DNA of 64,000 bases, taken from Bin80 sp965220365 (GTDB lineage Bacteria; Bacteroidota; Rhodothermia; Rhodothermales; Bin80). The notes below the pieces were generated by a model. The model saw only the letters and a list, made by a program, of their open reading frames with translations, did no database searches and was not told the DNA's origin. Within the stretch, counting starts at the first letter, position 1; the number at the start of each line of letters is the position of its first letter. The position numbers were made by a program, and so were the translations under genes. The DNA is taken from NCBI GenBank assembly GCA_965220365.1, contig OZ244823.1, positions 930,001 through 994,000 of the forward strand. Reading direction: 5' to 3'. Below are positions 46,403 through 55,693 of the stretch, in pieces.

Positions 46403-49400
46403 TCACGCGCTATCCTCATCGTCGCACTCAATAGCCATCCAGCAAAGAAGCTGGATGGCTTCTTTTGCAATAGGGGGGAGTGGTAGAGGAGCTTTACTTG
46501 GCTCCAAGCCTGTCTTAAGGATGTTTTTCACAAGATCATGCGTCAATCCGTGTTTTTTCACCTGTGTTTCCTCTTTGTAGGGATTATACCACTCCCGTAG
46601 CGAAGTTTGTTCTCGGCGCGGCCAAGGTGATTCCAGAATGTCGAGTGCATGTCTTGTCTTACCCGAGTCTATGTCATGTGGAGGATGGTCACGAATAAGT
46701 TCTGCTACTTGGCGATTGATACGCTCTACCTTTGGTTGCAGGTTTGCTGGATCTGTCTGTAGCATCCAGTGATCCCAGATATTCTTCTGGGCAATTTCCC
46801 AGAAAGCGTACACACGCTCATGAAATTCCTCCGGCTGCCAGATCGGCGTGTCTTCGTCGCACTCAATCATGCGTAAACAAGTCCCAAGTTCGTGGATAAT
46901 GGTGTTCGTTTGTCTAGTCGGCTGCCAGTCACGATTTGCCGGAATGAAGCGCAGATAGGTGCGTTCATGTTTGGTATCCTGCCCGACGACAGCACAGAAA
47001 AACAGTCCACGCTGCGTGCCTTTTTTCATACCTGATCCGACCTTCCATGGCAGCTTTGCAATTTTCTCGCCCAAATCTTTGTGGGCCTTGCGCAGAGTCT
47101 GACGATATTCTTCACCTGTCTGGGCAGCTGCCACCGTTCCTCCGCGTTCAAAAAGGGAGGGATCTTCCTTTAGCAAAAGTTCAATTTCTTGGCGTGTTTC
47201 AGTGAAGACCTGATCGCCATGTGCACCTTCTTCAAGAGGTGCTACAACCCCCACGCTGGCAGCTGCCAGAGCCAGTTTTCCCAGAATCCGTTGTTCTAGG
47301 TTCAATAGTTGGTCCAGTCGATCTACGGGAAAAATAGTTCTCAAAAATACACGCCTGTGTGGGCTGTTGATTCGGTCAATACGCCCATGTCGTTGTACCA
47401 GCCGCATCGGGTTCCATGGCACATCATAGTTAATGATATGACGGCATTGCTGCAGGTTTACGCCCTCAGCCAATATGTCTGTGGTAATCAGGATATCATA
47501 GCGATCCATATCTGCACTAGGGCCTGCCTGCATCGAAACGGGAGCAAACCCTGAGACAGCCTTCTCCTTGGAAATTCCACTGAATTCTTGCGAGCCACTT
47601 ACCGCGGCAAGCCGGTCACGGTATGGTGCGAGCTCGACGCGATTTTCAATTTCCTGAGTCAGAAATTCATAGATCCATTCAATAGTGTCCGAAAAATAGG
47701 AGAAGATCAAGACCTTTCGTTTTTGTGCTTCGTCAATGGCACTGGATGCTTCATGCTCTGCCTGACTCGCAATATCGCAGAGTACATCCGATAATGCCCT
47801 GAGTTTGGTATCGCTTTGTGTAGTGATGGATGCTGCAGATTCTCCGAGGTGCCACAGTATGTCACGATCGTGTATCACGGCATTTTTTAGCCGCTCAACA
47901 TAGTAATCTCTCGCATCGGTCTGTTCTGAGGTTTGATCCAGTAATTCTTCAAAGATGTCATCGTCCGCGCCGGAAATCTCTTGCAAGAAAAGTGTTGTAA
48001 CGACATAGCCTTTTTCAAGAGCATCAAGAAATCGGTCATGTTCCTTGACCATCTTCTGAACCGTCTTCCTGAAGGCGAAGCAAGAAGACTCAAACCGTTT
48101 CAGCAGTCCCGAACGCAGTAGCCCTATCATAGCACGCGTATGACCGCTCTCTTGTGGATCCAGGTTCTCCCCACGATAAGCATCGGGCATGTATCGTGCG
48201 AATGTAATGCTTCCGGCCACATCAGAATCCAAGGCTTCTTCTAGTTGATCGAAAAATCCAGGCAATTGATCTTCCAGTTCATAGCGGACGGTAATTGCCT
48301 CTGGTTTTGGAAACACGATGGCTTGTGGAATGCCATCCGGCCCTTTAATAGTATCACCGGAGTAGTGATTTTTGACAAACTGGCGTGTTCGCTTGACCGT
48401 GGTTGCATCAATGATCGGGTAGAGCAAATCAGGGTTCAGGCTTGTGGGATCCGTTCGCATGGCTTCTAGAAAGCGTTGACGGATTGACAGGATACCCCGG
48501 TCGGCTAGGTGAGCATCCTGTCGGACAAAGAAATGAATCAGATAGAAGAGATCCCACAGGGAGTTGTTGACCGGTGTTGCAGTGAGTAGGAGTAGGTCCC
48601 GTTTTTCGCCAAACAGGAGGTAACGAAGAGCTGCCGCTCGGCTCGGAGTATTCGGATTACGGTAATTATGGGCTTCGTCAACGATGATGAGTTGATACTC
48701 TTCTAATGGGCGCAGCAGGTGTTTCCCAGTTGCATTGGGGTGTTGCCGGTCGTTCAATTGCGGGTCACTGGCTAACTGCTCAAAGGATACACATTCAATC
48801 CTCCGTGAAAGTCCATATTCATTCAGAAATTGTTTCCAAGTACTGTCACGCAGCGCAGCTGGACAGATCAACAGTGCACGTTGGCGACGATCGCTGTAGA
48901 GTTGCAAAATCTCTCCCGCCATGAATGTTTTTCCAAGCCCAACTTCGTCGGCTACGATCACGCCGCCTCTTTCTCGCATCAACCGGAGTGCACGAGCGAC
49001 ACCATGCTTTTGAAAGGTTGTCAGTGGGAGGTTGTCATCCTCTTGAATTTCTTCCTCAATCTCACTGCCGTATAGTTTCCAAAGCACTCGAAGGAAGATC
49101 ATCCATGGAGGTTGGGGTGCAAAGATCACTTCATAGATCTCTGCCAGATCGTAAGATTCTGCATCCTCCCAAAGATCATCAAACCATTGTTTGGCTTCAT
49201 TAACGATGGTCGGGTCAAAGCAACCTATATTCAGTTCAAGGTTTTGTGTAAGGCCTGCCTGTGTGAGGTTTGACGAGCCAGCAATGATTCCTTCATCTGG
49301 TGTGGAAGAATGGATATAAGCCTTGGCGTGTAGAAATGCATTTGTATATCGGCGGACCTGCATGTTGCCTCTTCGGAGGGCGGTAGTGAGTGCTTCAAGT

Positions 49401-49786
49401 GCTGCGCGACTAGTCCGATTGAAAGGTAATTGGTCTCGCTCCCGCGCGAGGATGTCTGATTGGTTTTTCCATGCAGTTCTAAGGCGTCGGAGCTTACGAT
49501 CATCTGGTAATTCGTCCAATCGTTTTTGATCTGGAATCGGAAGGCTACTGGGATCTGCTCCAAGTAACAGGCGCACATCAGGGATGCTGGCTAAATGATC
49601 GGCAATGTGGAAGAATCCTGCAGGGCTGAAGAAGGCGGTGGCAATGCGCAACTCATCCGGTGGTAAAACTTGATGTTCCTGTTCCGGGTCATTTTCCTTC
49701 AGGGTCTTGACGAGCGCCTGGGCCAGTGTATTCCCGTCCCGATTGTCAATGAAGACAGGTTCTTTGTTCATCTCGAGGACTGCCAT
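46403..49786 (-). CDS. PLD-nuclease/SNF2-family helicase fusion
   Basis: 1,127 residues. The N-terminal third is a phospholipase D-like nuclease domain with H153-A-K155 and GSSN 170-173 (HKD-type motif). The helicase part has Q-like LTTFQKHGV (256-264), Walker A DEVGLGKT (280-287), Walker B DEAH (370-373), LTATPVNNS, and a HELICc domain with TTDILAEGVNLQ and QRHGRIDR. SNF2-type ATPases translocate along duplex DNA; fused to a PLD nuclease this suggests a DNA-cleaving restriction motor. It is the last gene of a four-gene operon and overlaps the preceding DUF4411 gene by 19 bp, so expression is coupled. Host DNA would be protected by the Eco57I-like methylase at the operon start. Confidence 0.9.
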   Translation of the reverse strand: MAVLEMNKEPVFIDNRDGNTLAQALVKTLKENDPEQEHQVLPPDELRIATAFFSPAGFFHIADHLASIPDVRLLLGADPSSLPIPDQKRLDELPDDRKLRRLRTAWKNQSDILARERDQLPFNRTSRAALEALTTALRRGNMQVRRYTNAFLHAKAYIHSSTPDEGIIAGSSNLTQAGLTQNLELNIGCFDPTIVNEAKQWFDDLWEDAESYDLAEIYEVIFAPQPPWMIFLRVLWKLYGSEIEEEIQEDDNLPLTTFQKHGVARALRLMRERGGVIVADEVGLGKTFMAGEILQLYSDRRQRALLICPAALRDSTWKQFLNEYGLSRRIECVSFEQLASDPQLNDRQHPNATGKHLLRPLEEYQLIIVDEAHNYRNPNTPSRAAALRYLLFGEKRDLLLLTATPVNNSLWDLFYLIHFFVRQDAHLADRGILSIRQRFLEAMRTDPTSLNPDLLYPIIDATTVKRTRQFVKNHYSGDTIKGPDGIPQAIVFPKPEAITVRYELEDQLPGFFDQLEEALDSDVAGSITFARYMPDAYRGENLDPQESGHTRAMIGLLRSGLLKRFESSCFAFRKTVQKMVKEHDRFLDALEKGYVVTTLFLQEISGADDDIFEELLDQTSEQTDARDYYVERLKNAVIHDRDILWHLGESAASITTQSDTKLRALSDVLCDIASQAEHEASSAIDEAQKRKVLIFSYFSDTIEWIYEFLTQEIENRVELAPYRDRLAAVSGSQEFSGISKEKAVSGFAPVSMQAGPSADMDRYDILITTDILAEGVNLQQCRHIINYDVPWNPMRLVQRHGRIDRINSPHRRVFLRTIFPVDRLDQLLNLEQRILGKLALAAASVGVVAPLEEGAHGDQVFTETRQEIELLLKEDPSLFERGGTVAAAQTGEEYRQTLRKAHKDLGEKIAKLPWKVGSGMKKGTQRGLFFCAVVGQDTKHERTYLRFIPANRDWQPTRQTNTIIHELGTCLRMIECDEDTPIWQPEEFHERVYAFWEIAQKNIWDHWMLQTDPANLQPKVERINRQVAELIRDHPPHDIDSGKTRHALDILESPWPRREQTSLREWYNPYKEETQVKKHGLTHDLVKNILKTGLEPSKAPLPLPPIAKEAIQLLCWMAIECDDEDSA

Positions 49787-50259
49787 ATAAATCGGGCCCT
49801 TTCTTGGCGCAGCATGTCAAATGGGGTGATACATTCAATGTTTAGGTTCTTGCAAACGAAGGGGATTTTAATTTTGCCTTTTGAGCTTTTGTAAACTTCG
49901 TGGGTGACAACCTTGAAGTTATTGGACAGAGCGTGCGCGATCAAATAGTAGTCAGCTGACTCAAGGAATTTTTGGATGTCAGAAAGTCTAAAGTTTTTAC
50001 TCTTCACATAATCTGAGACGCGTTCCAGATGAGTTTCGCTATCTGAGCGATTCCCAAGGAAGAAGCCGGCATCAAGACTATCTACCCATGTGACAAGATC
50101 GTCCTCCTGACGGCAGATTTCTTCGTACACCTTCTTAATACTAAAGACTCGTCCTACTTCACGGGCATGGACCAACCATTCCCAGAACCCGGGATGAAAA
50201 TCAAATCCGTAATGGAATCGGTAGGCAGTGATGAAAACATTAGTATCCCAAAGACACAT
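49768..50259 (-). CDS. DUF4411 PIN-like protein
   Basis: 163 residues, DUF4411 family: MCLWDTNVFITAYRF with D5, FDFHPGFWEWL, and SADYYLIAHAL with a central Asp, the acidic positions expected in a PIN-domain RNase fold. DUF4411 genes are commonly paired with XRE/ImmA-IrrE genes as putative toxin-antitoxin modules, with DUF4411 the presumed toxin; such a gene precedes it here by 6 bp. Its stop lies within the start of the helicase gene. It has not been shown to be a nuclease in this context. Confidence 0.85.
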   Translation of the reverse strand: MCLWDTNVFITAYRFHYGFDFHPGFWEWLVHAREVGRVFSIKKVYEEICRQEDDLVTWVDSLDAGFFLGNRSDSETHLERVSDYVKSKNFRLSDIQKFLESADYYLIAHALSNNFKVVTHEVYKSSKGKIKIPFVCKNLNIECITPFDMLRQERARFIWQSSR

Positions 50260-50265
50260 TATTGC

Positions 50266-51414
50266 TTATCCCTCTTGGAGACTTTTTGCAAATGCATCCA
50301 GAGTAGTTATTTTCTTGATACCTAGGTAGTGAAATGCATCTGTGAACAATGTCTGGCCAGAAAGTGCACTTTCTACCAGTGCAGTACCGAACCGCCGCCC
50401 GACCCGAGTCTTGAGCGTTGCATGGAAGTTTCCCCCTCCATCTCTCCTCCTCGGTTCGAGTCGGCTCAGTTCATAGCGATATTGTTCGATAAATGTGTTA
50501 CGTCTCAGAGCTTCTATCTCGAGAAGACGGCGAAGCAAAACAAGTGTACTGGTTTTGTAATACCGGGCCAACCGTGGTAATTCATCCGACAGATTTACGT
50601 CTTCTCGAAAATTCTCTCGTAGCGACGCAATAGGAACAAGAATTTCGGCCGCCACCTGGTTGCACCAACGTTCAGTGGTGTGGGATGAGAATGAATCAAG
50701 GGTAACATTAGACAAGCTAGATTTTCCCAACCATATGTGTGCTAACTCATGGGCAAGTGTAAAAATTTGTGCTGCTTTAGTATCTGCCCCATTGATGAAT
50801 ATCAGGGGGGCAAGGTCATCTGATAGAGCAAAACCTCGAAATTCCTCAGGATCAAGTTTTCGATGTGGATTATTGCGAACGATACCACTGATCATGACGA
50901 GTATACCCAAATCGTCCGCTTGGTCAGTGAAGTAGCGTAATGCGTGTGTCCAGTTTGGTAACTCCTTACGCTCTTTCACATCAAAACTTAACATAGTCCG
51001 AATCTCCTTTGCTGTAGTTTCAACATCACTCTCTACCGTGGCGGATCCCACGAAAGGAAGCGGTTCTTCACCCTCGTCCAGAGCAAAGGTTTGATACCAA
51101 TCCTGACGTTGTTGACACATATAGATAGTATCCAATAGGTTGGCACTGGGCCGTGAAATCTTCTGATCTCCCATTGTGCGTAAATCCTGGATTGGGATTG
51201 GTTCATCCGGTGGTTCTGGGAATAGAAGAAACAAAAAGGGGACATGTGTGAATCGGGCAAATTCTTCCAACTGTCTGAGAGTTGGTTGCAGAGTGCCATT
51301 TTCCCAATCGTTATACTTTGGAAACCGTTTCCTCAATTTTTCTGGATCTACTTGCCCGCGTTTACATGCCCATTGCAGAAGTTCAGGCTTCACTTTCATG
51401 CGTGGAGAGGTCAT
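50266..51414 (-). CDS. XRE-family/ImmA-IrrE metallopeptidase protein
   Basis: 382 residues. The N-terminus resembles a Cro/cI-like helix-turn-helix (KPELLQWACKRGQ...FPKYNDWENGTLQPTLRQLEEFARFTHVPF). An ImmA/IrrE zinc-peptidase follows, with HELAH (H222-E223-xx-H226) and the third ligand in TERWCNQVAAEIL. Such proteins act as antitoxin-regulators, cleaving a partner repressor or self upon stress. The start overlaps the methylase stop by 4 bp, and DUF4411 starts 6 bp after the stop. It is probably the antitoxin or sensor of the DUF4411 pair, possibly autoregulating the operon. Confidence 0.9.
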   Translation of the reverse strand: MTSPRMKVKPELLQWACKRGQVDPEKLRKRFPKYNDWENGTLQPTLRQLEEFARFTHVPFLFLLFPEPPDEPIPIQDLRTMGDQKISRPSANLLDTIYMCQQRQDWYQTFALDEGEEPLPFVGSATVESDVETTAKEIRTMLSFDVKERKELPNWTHALRYFTDQADDLGILVMISGIVRNNPHRKLDPEEFRGFALSDDLAPLIFINGADTKAAQIFTLAHELAHIWLGKSSLSNVTLDSFSSHTTERWCNQVAAEILVPIASLRENFREDVNLSDELPRLARYYKTSTLVLLRRLLEIEALRRNTFIEQYRYELSRLEPRRRDGGGNFHATLKTRVGRRFGTALVESALSGQTLFTDAFHYLGIKKITTLDAFAKSLQEG

Positions 51415-54400
51415 AATCGTGTCCTCCAGAATTGGTAGTGGTGCAGTACGCCGGAGAGTCTTTGATCAAAATCCCAACCGTCGTGGAATGTTTCAAAGAT
51501 GTGAATAAGTTGTGCTTCGTTGAGGCCATACAGATGGGCGACCACAGCATCAAGTTCGTGGATGTTGTCTTCCTTTTCGTCTTCATCTATAGGACCGCAG
51601 GCGACATCCACTTTATTAGCCCAATCAACAAAACGATCGTCTGGGCACGCCAGTCTTCCAGCCAGCTGAACAACGCGCTGCCATAGTATATTTTCACGAG
51701 GAGGGCGGGGAATAGGAAACGGATTGATCAGAAAAAAATTAAAATTTATCTCAACATAGCGGCGGGCATACCAGTCAAGAGGAAGAGAAGAAAGAATTCC
51801 GAGTAAGAACGCCTGATCTTTTTCGTCTCCGTAAGACCACAGAAAATAGGGGGCGGCGTTGGTTATGAATATTTTTGGTGGTAAGAGACAGGTAATAACC
51901 GTCCGTCGATTCGTTCGATTTGTAACATGACGGAATGCGATGCGTGCGTGGTAGCAGGGCAAGGTTTCGCGGTTTTGCAGGTGCTGTGGAGGGAATTCGG
52001 AATGTGCACTGCGTCGATTATTTCTCGCCCGAAACCGCTTGCGTTGGAGGAAGTCCAAAACAGGTTCAGGATCAGCCCAGGCGTAGTAGGTCCCCGTATT
52101 CGGCGTCCATAGATTGAAGGATGCTCCCTTGTAGACCGGCCAGAAGCCTTCGGGGCATTCCTTGCTCTCCAAGTCCATGAGGTCTTTCTGCATACTGGCA
52201 TCAAGTTCCCTATCAGGGCGTGCCCTCCACTTTTCCCCCTTTTTCAGATCAAGGCGAGGAGCTTTACGCAGCTGCGCGAATACCTGAGGTGAATCTGCAG
52301 TCGGCAAGAGGGGAAGCGAAACGGTATGATTCCATTGCTGGATCTCTGCATATGTAAACGATTCAGGATTTTTTGAAGTACCTGCCTTGAAATCGGATAG
52401 CGCAGTATAAGGTCCTCGCAGATGAATTGATTGTCCCTCAGCCTCTCCATGTTTTGCACACACGAGGCCAATAGTATATTGTTGGTGTACTTCATCGAAT
52501 ATCCATTCTCCGCGATTGGTCAGCATGGTAACTTCGACATCTGCAGCTTCGCTAAACATTGTCTTACGAAAGTCCATTGATCCCTTGGCGGCAAGTGCGC
52601 TGCGTGGTAGCACAACACCAATGTATCCTCTATCTGAATTTGACAATCGCCAGAAACGCCAGCAAAATGCCTTGTACAGGTCTGGATCTCCCTTACCCAT
52701 TCCAGGATAAGTGCCACTCACAAGTACTCTGCGAAGATGATCCATTTCGACGCGTTCGAGTTCGTAAAGTGCAACCAGATCGGGGCGTTCTTCACGCAAA
52801 CGTATTTTTTCGGCCTCCTGCTCACGCTGCGATTTGCCACGCAATCCTGGGAAATGTCGCGCCCAGAAGCGGATCTCTTCAACCACGGATTCCTCCCAAG
52901 GGGGATTGCCAAGGATCACATTGAAGCCTGATTGTTCTCCAAGAAATACTTCTGGAAAGGCAATCGGAAAGTGAACTGCGTCCAAAAGTTTTAAGGCTTT
53001 CTGGGCGCTGTTGGCCGCTCTCAGCACCTTGGGATCTTCCATATGAAGGGGATCTGAAAGCTTTTCCCATTCGTCAAGGACTATTTTGATGGCTGGACTA
53101 TTGTCAATCGGCGCAGCCGCTAAGAGGTCGCAGAGTATTTCCGATTCTTGAAGTGCTAAGCGAACATCGTCCTGTGCTGTGCGTGCTTCCTCAATATCTT
53201 CCAAAGAGATATCATTGCTGTTAGCAAGGCGTCGAAGGGGCTTCATTGCCCTACCAAGCAGCTTCTGGGCATCAATAGGAAAAAGTGGTACAGAGATCTC
53301 CTCGAACATATTCCGTATTTCTGCAATAGTCCCTACGCCGACCAGTGCATTGCCGTGGATCAGCGTGCGATCAAGAAAGGAAAATGGTAATCCAGGTACA
53401 AATGTATGAATCCAAACAGCAAGCCGAGCAAGTTGAACAGCTAGTGGATTAAGATCTACCCCGTAGATACATCGTCGTGCGATGAGGCGACGTAGTAGTT
53501 GGCTATCTTCAATGGGATCGTTTTTCTGGATATCTTTCAGGCGACTTTTTGCAGTGGAGCGCAATTTTTCTAATTCATTCAAGACACTTGGCAGATTGCG
53601 CTTGGAGAGATAGTCCGCCATCTTTTTCTCCATCCTATCAATGGCGCTAACCAAAAAATGGCCTGATCCCATGGCGATATCAGCAACGCGAAAGTCGAAG
53701 AAGGCCTCGCTAGCATCGGTTTCATCCAGCTTATTCAGCCGTTTGAAGTGATCGCTCAGCGCTGGCTCCAGCGCTCCATCTAGGAGATGGTCGACAGCTA
53801 AAGACTTGGTATAGTAACTACCAGATGATTTTCGTGCACCAGAGCGGTTGTGCAGGTAGGTCTCGCCCGTTCGAACGACCGGTGTCTCATCCTTTTTAGC
53901 GGGAACATACACGCTATCTTTCTTTCGCTGCTTAAGGACAAGGTCCATGTCGGCTCTTGCGAGTTCGGATTCCAATAGCCCCTCGTAAATAGTACCGAAC
54001 TCACGCACGCCGAGAGAACGAAAATCGACCGGTCCAGGTACTCCCTCTGGAGTATGGATCACGAGCAGGTTGCGCAGGACAGTCTCGAAGCAATCATTGG
54101 GCAGCGTGATTTTCGCCAGTGCAGCACCAGCCTTGGAAACCGCCGCATCGTCCTGAAACAGTGCCCCGCCATATGCTGGCACGTCCCATTCCGTATTACC
54201 TTTAGCAATGGCGTTCCAGAGATGCTCCGTTTCGCGCCAGTGGGTGGCTCCCTCGGCAATCGGAATATCATTTGCGACTGCGTCGGCCATTTCCTGTGCT
54301 TTCTGCTTCAGAGATCTACGTCGGTAGGCATCGTTGTGCTGATAGGGAAGCAAATCTCTATCTTCTGCATAAGCGATGAATAAAAGACGAAATAGCACGG

Positions 54401-55460
54401 TTAGGGCCATCTCGTAGGTCAGAGCGAGTTCTTCCGTGTCAGGTGCTGTGATGCCCCGTGCACGGCTAATTCCTTGCGCCAGAACAGGGACCACGTGTTC
54501 GTAAATTCGCTCTCTTAGGCGTTTGGCAAGATCTCCCGCGAAGCGCTCAGACCCTTCCAGCAGTTCATATAGACTGCCGCCGCGCGTAAGTGCTTCGGCA
54601 GAGTAAAGTAGCCAGAGATAATGTAGCGACTCATCGGGAAGTAGCCACGGCTGGCATTCGATAAAAGTATCTGTACGGCCACGCCTGCCTACACCCACAT
54701 CCACACTTGTTGAGTAGAGACGAATCCGATTTGCTTGGGTAAATATGATCCAGTCAAGATTCTCAGAATCTGCTTTTGCAAATGCGTAGCTCACGGGAGA
54801 AAGCTGGTTAAAACGCTGTTCTTTATGCTCTATCCCTTCATCCTTATGCAACATCACGGCAAGCGCCGTTTTTCGATCATCGCTGCATAGTACGCTCGTC
54901 AGATTGTCCAGTGGCTCTATGGAAAAACCCAGTGCTTCCAGGAGATCATGCCCTTGAAGATTTATGGCGGATTTAGCCTTTTTTCTAGCATGCTCCAGAT
55001 CTGTCCGTTTCGGAGTTCCGTGTTCCAGTTCGTGCAGGGCCAGCAGCCCCTCATTCCTGAGTCCAGGAAGTCTTGTCTTGAAGGAAGGCAGTGTCTGGTC
55101 CAGTAGTTTAAGCGCTAAATGGCGGTCGGGCTGTTCAAGCAGTTTTCGGCACAGCCGCTCAGCTTGTCCAGTAGTCATGTTGTGATTGATAGGGGGGACC
55201 TCACCTATTGGACCGCACAAGGATGCCTTATCTGAATGCAGAATGACAAGAAGCAGAGGAGCTCCGCGATTTCCTTGTCGGGCTTTCCATACTCTCCTGA
55301 TTTCCCCATCACTCGGCTGCCTCACAGCATGTGCAACCGTAATTTCCAGGGCTAGTGGTCCCTGACCGATGAAAAGACCGGCTGGTCTAAGCCCAGAACT
55401 CCCGGTAGGTGACCAAGGTCGCTTTATTAGATCAGCAAGAAATTCAGGACTTCCCCTCAT
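51411..55460 (-). CDS. Eco57I-type adenine-specific DNA methylase (large)
   Basis: 1,349 residues. SAM-binding motif I is DIAMGSGHF (G598 and around) and the catalytic motif is N852-P-P-W855, so it is an N6-adenine methylase of the Eco57I/COG1002 kind. The N-terminal ~560 residues and C-terminal ~400 (target-recognition-like) have no recognised nuclease motif; the nuclease is probably supplied by the PLD-SNF2 protein encoded three genes on. It is the first gene of the operon; no strong ribosome binding site precedes ATG 55460. The likely job is modification in a restriction-like system. Type IIG or BREX PglX are alternatives, but the usual BREX partners are absent. Confidence 0.9.
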   Translation of the reverse strand: MRGSPEFLADLIKRPWSPTGSSGLRPAGLFIGQGPLALEITVAHAVRQPSDGEIRRVWKARQGNRGAPLLLVILHSDKASLCGPIGEVPPINHNMTTGQAERLCRKLLEQPDRHLALKLLDQTLPSFKTRLPGLRNEGLLALHELEHGTPKRTDLEHARKKAKSAINLQGHDLLEALGFSIEPLDNLTSVLCSDDRKTALAVMLHKDEGIEHKEQRFNQLSPVSYAFAKADSENLDWIIFTQANRIRLYSTSVDVGVGRRGRTDTFIECQPWLLPDESLHYLWLLYSAEALTRGGSLYELLEGSERFAGDLAKRLRERIYEHVVPVLAQGISRARGITAPDTEELALTYEMALTVLFRLLFIAYAEDRDLLPYQHNDAYRRRSLKQKAQEMADAVANDIPIAEGATHWRETEHLWNAIAKGNTEWDVPAYGGALFQDDAAVSKAGAALAKITLPNDCFETVLRNLLVIHTPEGVPGPVDFRSLGVREFGTIYEGLLESELARADMDLVLKQRKKDSVYVPAKKDETPVVRTGETYLHNRSGARKSSGSYYTKSLAVDHLLDGALEPALSDHFKRLNKLDETDASEAFFDFRVADIAMGSGHFLVSAIDRMEKKMADYLSKRNLPSVLNELEKLRSTAKSRLKDIQKNDPIEDSQLLRRLIARRCIYGVDLNPLAVQLARLAVWIHTFVPGLPFSFLDRTLIHGNALVGVGTIAEIRNMFEEISVPLFPIDAQKLLGRAMKPLRRLANSNDISLEDIEEARTAQDDVRLALQESEILCDLLAAAPIDNSPAIKIVLDEWEKLSDPLHMEDPKVLRAANSAQKALKLLDAVHFPIAFPEVFLGEQSGFNVILGNPPWEESVVEEIRFWARHFPGLRGKSQREQEAEKIRLREERPDLVALYELERVEMDHLRRVLVSGTYPGMGKGDPDLYKAFCWRFWRLSNSDRGYIGVVLPRSALAAKGSMDFRKTMFSEAADVEVTMLTNRGEWIFDEVHQQYTIGLVCAKHGEAEGQSIHLRGPYTALSDFKAGTSKNPESFTYAEIQQWNHTVSLPLLPTADSPQVFAQLRKAPRLDLKKGEKWRARPDRELDASMQKDLMDLESKECPEGFWPVYKGASFNLWTPNTGTYYAWADPEPVLDFLQRKRFRARNNRRSAHSEFPPQHLQNRETLPCYHARIAFRHVTNRTNRRTVITCLLPPKIFITNAAPYFLWSYGDEKDQAFLLGILSSLPLDWYARRYVEINFNFFLINPFPIPRPPRENILWQRVVQLAGRLACPDDRFVDWANKVDVACGPIDEDEKEDNIHELDAVVAHLYGLNEAQLIHIFETFHDGWDFDQRLSGVLHHYQFWRTRL

Positions 55461-55620
55461 GGTGATTTTATAAAACGGTCAAGGTACAACTTCTTGTGTA
55501 AATCGCTGGTTCTGCTTCGACGACCACACATTGTTTGGATAGGTTGAATATCGAATCAGGATAGCTTGAAGGGAGCCACCAACGGAACCAATTTGAGTGA
55601 CATAGAATAAACGGGGCCAT

Positions 55621-55693
55621 TGCCCTGTAGCTCAATTGGCAGAGCGCCTGGCTCTGGACCAGGAGGTTCCAGGTTCAAATCCTGGCGGGGCAA
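55621..55693 (+). tRNA. tRNA-Gln (CTG anticodon)
   Basis: 73 nt: 5' TGCCCTG pairs with 3' CGGGGCA, discriminator A. Anticodon loop CTCTGGA within CCTGG/CCAGG stems gives CTG. The T-arm GGTTCAAATCC is normal. No encoded CCA. Confidence 0.95.

Noticed and set aside
46403..55460. DISARM or BREX assignment for the methylase-helicase operon
   Set aside because: No DUF1998 (DrmB), no separate DrmA/DrmC set and no BrxC/PglZ genes were found. Only the methylase, SNF2 and PLD themes are shared.
55621..55693. tRNA-Gln as attachment site of the defence operon
   Set aside because: The operon lies on the tRNA's 5' side, there is no integrase gene, and no repeat of the tRNA 3' end was noticed.
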